Source of the DNA: JANRKG01 sp033763635
GTDB taxonomy: Bacteria; Cyanobacteriota; Cyanobacteriia; GCF-001939115
Length of the DNA: 8,534 nt
Reading direction: 5' to 3'
Assembly: GCA_033763635.1 (NCBI GenBank)
Contig: JANRKG010000339.1
Location: 1 to 8,534, forward strand
This document shows positions 5,240 to 8,534 of this stretch, piece by piece (within the stretch, counting starts at the first letter, position 1; each line of letters opens with the position of its first letter). Under the pieces are notes generated by a model. The model was not told the DNA's origin. It made no database searches and saw nothing but the letters and a program-made list of their open reading frames with translations. Position numbers and translations under genes: made by a program.

Positions 5240-6532
5240 TCAAGAACTTAAAACCGCCGATCGCTGGTAAACCTGTTTTGCCACTTCCGCCAATCGGTGC
5301 ATTGCGGTTGTGATTTCCCCATCCGTTGCTGTCAAACTAATCCGCAAACATTGACGGGTATGAGACCAGTCTTCCCGCAAACCGGGGAAGAAGTCTTTAC
5401 CGGGGACTACAATCACTCCGACTGACTTCAATTCCTGGTAAAACTCCCAGTCCGTCGTGGGCAGATCTTTCAACCATAACCAGGCAAAGATCGCCCCCTC
5501 CCCGCGATGGAGAAACCAGGGGAGATCGGGAGCCATCGCCTCTCCTAAAGCTTTTTCCAGCACCTCAAACTTGCGCTGATAGTAGGGACGAATCACCTGC
5601 ACCGCGATGTCTGCCAGGGCACCCGATCGAATCGCACGGGCCGCGATGGCCTGTCCATAGCGGGAGGAATGGATACTGGCGTTCGTCTGGAAGCATTCGA
5701 GCACCTGGATGATCGCTTCATCCCCGATCGCAATCCCCACCCGTTCCCCCGGTAGCCCTGCCTTAGATAGGCTCATGCAGTGGACAATATTACTGCCAAA
5801 GATCGGGGTCATCTCTGTGAAGTTCAGAGCCGGATAGGGCGGGGCGTATGCCGAATCGATGAAGACGGGCACATTGTATTCTCCAGCCAAGGCTGCGATC
5901 GTCTGCACCTCGTCATCCGTCAACACATTCCCCGTCGGATTGCAGGGACGGGAGAAAATCACACAACCCGTCTCCTCCGTAATCTCAAGACGGCTGAAAT
6001 CTGGACGGTACTTAAAGCGATGGGTTGTCTCCTCGACATCCAGGGTTGGCTTGTAGGCGATCACCGCTTCCGGGACAAGGCTAACCCCACCGTACCCCGT
6101 GTAGTCGGGACTGAGGGGGAGAACAACCTGCTTCAGCTTTCCTGCGGTCGTGTATCCCCCAAAAGCGTTGGCGGCATAGAAGTACAGGCTTTGGCTACCG
6201 GGGGTAATCAGGATATTGCGATCGGTCAAGGCTAACCCGTAGCGCTGATTAAAATCCTGCACGATGGCTTCAATGAGGGGTTGATATCCCTGGCTCGATC
6301 CATACCGACAGACGACCTCTCCATACTCTGGGCTGGCGAGTAGATCCGCTGTGCAATCTCGCCAGAGTTGTTCGACTTCAGGCAGAATGACCGGATTCCC
6401 AGCACTGAGGTTAATAAATTCTCGGCCCTTCGCCGCTCTTAACGTCTCGATGATGTCTTTCATGATCGCGCGTACCCCAGTGAGGTTCGACATCTGAGCG
6501 CCAAATTGAGTCAGGGCTGGGTCCATAGTCAT
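5240..6532 (-). CDS. avtA: Valine-pyruvate aminotransferase (AvtA-type, PLP class I)
   Basis: Predicted 430-residue cytoplasmic fold-type I aminotransferase that interconverts valine plus pyruvate with 2-oxoisovalerate plus alanine. Collinear similarity to E. coli AvtA, recalled from memory, is clear: PGSQSLYFYAANAF, PLSPDYTGY, FKYRPDFSRL, SRPCNPTGNVLTDDE, CMSLSKAGLPGERVGI, EGAIFAWLWLKDLPTT and VPGKDFFPG. PLP-site residues include K257 (Schiff base), R264, N198, D226 and Y229, with R397 (QCLRISL) expected to bind the substrate carboxylate; none is missing. Two ATG codons (6530-6532 and 6524-6526) are possible, neither with a Shine-Dalgarno. It is the first gene of a minus-strand pair with rimM, separated by a near-overlap. 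Substrate range in cyanobacteria is inferred, not shown by sequence. Confidence 0.92.
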   Translation of the reverse strand: MTMDPALTQFGAQMSNLTGVRAIMKDIIETLRAAKGREFINLSAGNPVILPEVEQLWRDCTADLLASPEYGEVVCRYGSSQGYQPLIEAIVQDFNQRYGLALTDRNILITPGSQSLYFYAANAFGGYTTAGKLKQVVLPLSPDYTGYGGVSLVPEAVIAYKPTLDVEETTHRFKYRPDFSRLEITEETGCVIFSRPCNPTGNVLTDDEVQTIAALAGEYNVPVFIDSAYAPPYPALNFTEMTPIFGSNIVHCMSLSKAGLPGERVGIAIGDEAIIQVLECFQTNASIHSSRYGQAIAARAIRSGALADIAVQVIRPYYQRKFEVLEKALGEAMAPDLPWFLHRGEGAIFAWLWLKDLPTTDWEFYQELKSVGVIVVPGKDFFPGLREDWSHTRQCLRISLTATDGEITTAMHRLAEVAKQVYQRSAVLSS

Positions 6533-6720
6533 TAAGGATGAAGGGAGTTTTCTAGAATAGCATTTTTAATCGTAGACGATGGAAGAAAATTATAGGGAGC
6601 ATTGGATGCTGCATATCGGACTTTACACTCCTGTTTTGGGGTAGCAATATTAAGGTTGTCTGTCGGCATCAGGAGTGTTTAGGTTACGCTGTAAGGTGTG
6701 GTCGGTAAGGTCGCTCTCCT
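6533..6720. other. Divergent intergenic region
   Basis: This 188-base region lies between the divergent aminotransferase and antitoxin genes and should hold promoters for both. TTTACA (6622-6627) and TTGTCT (6656-6661) are possible -35 boxes on the plus strand, but no convincing -10 is placed correctly. No structured RNA is recognised. Confidence 0.3.
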
Positions 6721-6969
6721 ATGAGTGTTGTCATCTCAGATGAAATCCTGCAAGCTTCTCAACTTACGCCAAGTGAGTTTCGTCAGGAAATTGCTATATA
6801 TCTGTTTCAAACGGGTCGTTTAACGCTTGGCTACGCTAGCCACTTAGCAGATATGTCACTCAATGCTTTTCGTCAACTTCTAAAGCAACGCAAAATTGCA
6901 CTGTATTCTTATGACGTTGAAGATTTTGAGTTGGATTTGAAAAACTTACGAGAGTTGGGGCGATTGTGA
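6721..6969 (+). CDS. UPF0175-family antitoxin
   Basis: Eighty-two-residue protein of family UPF0175 (PF03683), which in cyanobacteria and archaea is commonly the upstream partner of DUF3368 PIN-type toxins. Visible: N-terminal strand MSVVISDEILQAS, helix TPSEFRQEIAIYLFQTGRL, a helix-turn-helix-like segment TLGYASHLADMSLNAFRQLLKQRKI, and the acidic end YDVEDFELDLKNLRELGRL. Full length for the family, with no breaks. ATG 6721 has AAGG 10 bases upstream. Its stop (TGA 6967-6969) overlaps the GTG start of the next gene by four bases, the usual coupling for such pairs. It probably binds the toxin, and perhaps its own promoter. Since the toxin seems inactivated, it may be kept only by recency or for an unrelated role. 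Confidence 0.85.
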   Translation: MSVVISDEILQASQLTPSEFRQEIAIYLFQTGRLTLGYASHLADMSLNAFRQLLKQRKIALYSYDVEDFELDLKNLRELGRL

Positions 6970-7187
6970 TTGTTGTTAGTGACACATCAGCGATCACAAA
7001 TTTAGCAGCAATAAACCAACTAAGGCTTCTGCCCCTTCTCTACCAGCGAGTCATCATTCCAGAGGCAGTGTATCGTGAACTTGTGAATATCGAGCCGCCT
7101 GTACCGGGAAGTGCTGAGGCCACCTCAGACTTTCGAGTCTCTTCAGCCCTGTATGACCAAATTTTGAGTATTGTTAACGAAACTTAG
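6966..7187 (+). pseudogene. DUF3368 PIN-type toxin with an in-frame internal deletion
   Basis: The frame encodes 73 residues, against roughly 150-165 for DUF3368 proteins (PF11848), PIN-domain ribonuclease toxins. Residues 1-52 match the family N-terminus: MIVVSDTSAITNLAAINQLRLL with the first catalytic Asp (D6), then VIIPEAVYRELV. Residues 55-73 (DFRVSSALYDQILSIVNET) match the family C-terminus (GFxxSxxLYxxVLxxxxE). The middle, including the usual ELDxGEAEAI and lliDE acidic motifs, is missing, so nuclease activity is almost surely lost. The junction (about codons 50-55) coincides with a perfect inverted repeat CTGAGG-CCA-CCTCAG (7114-7128). The GTG start overlaps the antitoxin stop, and the stop overlaps the kinase stop on the other strand by four bases. 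A genuine short family member cannot be fully excluded. Confidence 0.75.
7114..7128. repeat. Perfect 6-bp inverted repeat at the toxin deletion junction
   Basis: CTGAGG and CCTCAG surround CCA. It lies exactly where the N-terminal and C-terminal parts of the toxin family meet, so it may mark the deletion site or be a product of it. Confidence 0.7.
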
Positions 7188-8534
7188 TTGAGGGTGAAGT
7201 AAGCAACGATCGCATCCAACAAATGCTGTGGATCAATCGGCTTTTCTAAATGGGTTTGAAACCCCGCTGCTAGAATTTGGCGTTGGTTCGTTTCACCTGC
7301 ATAAGCAGTCAGGGCGATCGCCGGAATACTACGGTTTATTTGAGGGAGAAAACTCCGTACCTGCCGAATGAAGGTGTAACCGTTCATCTCTGGCATGCCA
7401 ATATCGCTAATCAGCAAATCAAACTGGGATTGGGCTAAAGTCCGGAGCGCTGCCATTGCAGAAGTGGCGACTTCGACCGATGCGCCTTCCCCTTCCAGCA
7501 CAATTTTCACGAGATCCAGAGAATCGACCTCATCATCGACCACCATCACCCGCAGGTTTTTCAAGCTCAGGGGGAGTGATTGCGGGGGCTGAGGAGTGCT
7601 AGAACTGGGCGCAGAGATCAGGGGCAACTGCACTGTAAAGGTTGCCCCCTGGCCTTCTCCGGCACTGGCAGCTATAATGTTCCCCCCATGCGCTTCGACC
7701 ACCTGACGGGCGATCGCCAGCCCCAAACCTAACCCACCAAAAGAACGAGTTGTTGAACTATCCTGTTGTCGGAATAGCTCAAAGACATGGGGCAAAAAGT
7801 CGGGTGCAATGCCCTTTCCGGTGTCGGTGACGGTGATTTGGGCATAGGAGGGTGAGGGAGTGAGGGGCTGGGAAGATGAGGAGAAAGGAATTTCATCGTT
7901 GTTGAGCGCTGGATCATCTCCCAACCCCTGTTCTAATTTCACAGTGACTTTTCCGCCTATGGAGGTGAACTTAATGGCGTTCGACAGCAAATTCCAAAAT
8001 ACCTGTTGCAACCTGCCTGCATCACCCTGCGTTGCCCCCACAAGGGGGTTAAACACCACCTCTAACCCGATCGATTTTGCTTCTGCGGCTAAACGCACTG
8101 TTTCCAGTGCAGCCATGATCGGCTCAGACAAAATAACCGTCGCAAAGTTCAAAGTCATTTTGCCGCGAATGATGCGAGAAATATCCAACAGGTCTTCGAT
8201 CAGTTGCACCTGTTGTTTTGCATTGCGCTCGATCGTCGTCAAACCCTGCTGAAGCTTATCAGAGCTAACTTTAGGAGATTGCAAAAGTTTTGCCCACCCC
8301 AGGATGGGGTTGAGAGGGGTACGAAGTTCATGGGAAAGAACCGCCAAAAACTCGTCTTTCACTCGGTTTGCAGCCAGAAGGTCTTCTGTCTGCCGCTGTA
8401 AGGCAGCAAATAGCTGAGACCGCTCCAACGCAACAGCAATCTGATCGCAAATTGCCTGAAATAAGTTCTTTTCAGATTCGGTAAATTGGCTGCGGTTGCG
8501 GCTACCAAACCCAAGCGTACCAAACAGTTTACCC
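7184..8534 (-). CDS. GAF-linked hybrid sensor histidine kinase, C-terminal part (cut by window edge)
   Basis: The reading frame is open to the right edge, so the N-terminus is outside the window; 450 codons remain. Order: end of a GAF domain (1-42; GKLFGTLGFGSR, FQAICDQIAVALERS), HisKA dimer helix with phospho-acceptor H68 (LSHELRTPLNPILGW), HATPase with N-box N181/N185 (QQVFWNLLSNAIKFT), G1 D237 (DTGKGIAP) and G2 (GGLGLGLAIA), and a C-terminal receiver (about 328-448) with acidic pair DD, phospho-acceptor D377 (LISDIGMPEMNGY), Thr in ALTAYA and Lys in LEKPID. All catalytic residues are present, so phosphate can pass from H68 to D377, then presumably to an unlinked phosphotransfer protein or regulator. 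A Ser/Pro-rich loop (about 203-229) interrupts the ATPase domain. The TTG at 8426-8428 is not a start. Signal unknown; GAF may bind a small molecule or bilin. Confidence 0.93.
   Translation of the reverse strand, partial: GKLFGTLGFGSRNRSQFTESEKNLFQAICDQIAVALERSQLFAALQRQTEDLLAANRVKDEFLAVLSHELRTPLNPILGWAKLLQSPKVSSDKLQQGLTTIERNAKQQVQLIEDLLDISRIIRGKMTLNFATVILSEPIMAALETVRLAAEAKSIGLEVVFNPLVGATQGDAGRLQQVFWNLLSNAIKFTSIGGKVTVKLEQGLGDDPALNNDEIPFSSSSQPLTPSPSYAQITVTDTGKGIAPDFLPHVFELFRQQDSSTTRSFGGLGLGLAIARQVVEAHGGNIIAASAGEGQGATFTVQLPLISAPSSSTPQPPQSLPLSLKNLRVMVVDDEVDSLDLVKIVLEGEGASVEVATSAMAALRTLAQSQFDLLISDIGMPEMNGYTFIRQVRSFLPQINRSIPAIALTAYAGETNQRQILAAGFQTHLEKPIDPQHLLDAIVAYFTLN

Noticed and set aside
5780..6235. 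Plus-strand open frame of 151 codons
   Set aside because: It is antisense to the middle of the aminotransferase, which has intact PLP motifs; no signal peptide, domain or ribosome site.
8426..8428. TTG as the start of the histidine kinase
   Set aside because: The frame stays open to the window edge and encodes the end of a GAF domain, so the gene starts outside the window.
1..8534. CRISPR array, tRNA or rRNA genes, complete insertion sequence
   Set aside because: No regularly spaced repeat-spacer series, no cloverleaf with a recognisable T-arm, and no transposase frame with terminal inverted repeats were seen on either strand.

Overview
The window looks like chromosomal DNA from a filamentous or otherwise mesophilic cyanobacterium. 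Evidence: intact HIP1 octamers (GCGATCGC at 444-451, 2100-2107, 7314-7321 and 7710-7717) plus many near-HIP1 CGATCG sites, cyanobacterial-type protein families (long two-domain CbiX with a His-rich tail, Uma2, UPF0175/DUF3368 pair, GAF-linked hybrid kinase), roughly 50% GC, and short G-rich and tandem-repeat low-complexity DNA. I cannot name the species.

Layout from left to right. 1-1090 (minus) is a possible three-gene run: a small lipoprotein, a 60-residue membrane protein and the first 185 codons of an AI-2E/PerM-type transporter cut by the left edge. 1091-1472 is gene-free and holds short palindromes and a possible scrap of a REP-associated transposase gene. 1473-2150 (minus) is a Uma2-family protein with a good promoter at 2176-2203. 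2151-2575 is gene-free apart from that promoter and a strong sigma70-type promoter (TTGACA-N16-TATGAT) driving an M23 metallopeptidase (2576-3274, plus). A hairpin terminator at 3314-3349 separates it from the convergent cbiX gene (3372-4445, minus). A cobalamin riboswitch (about 4490-4600, minus) precedes cbiX. Upstream on the same strand lie rimM and an AvtA-type valine-pyruvate aminotransferase, which nearly overlap. 6721-7187 (plus) is a UPF0175 antitoxin followed by a DUF3368 PIN-type toxin gene that appears to have lost its middle in frame. 7184-8534 (minus) is the C-terminal part of a GAF-HisKA-HATPase-receiver hybrid histidine kinase cut by the right edge.

The best-supported regulatory story is cbiX: a B12 aptamer, then a small hairpin that overlaps the Shine-Dalgarno of cbiX and whose loop can pair with aptamer loop L5. 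This fits feedback by cobalamin on the metal-inserting step of its own synthesis, and argues that this CbiX is mainly a cobaltochelatase. The most notable evolutionary event is the internally deleted toxin beside an intact antitoxin. I found no convincing entirely new system; most of the content is chromosomal housekeeping with a few unusual details.
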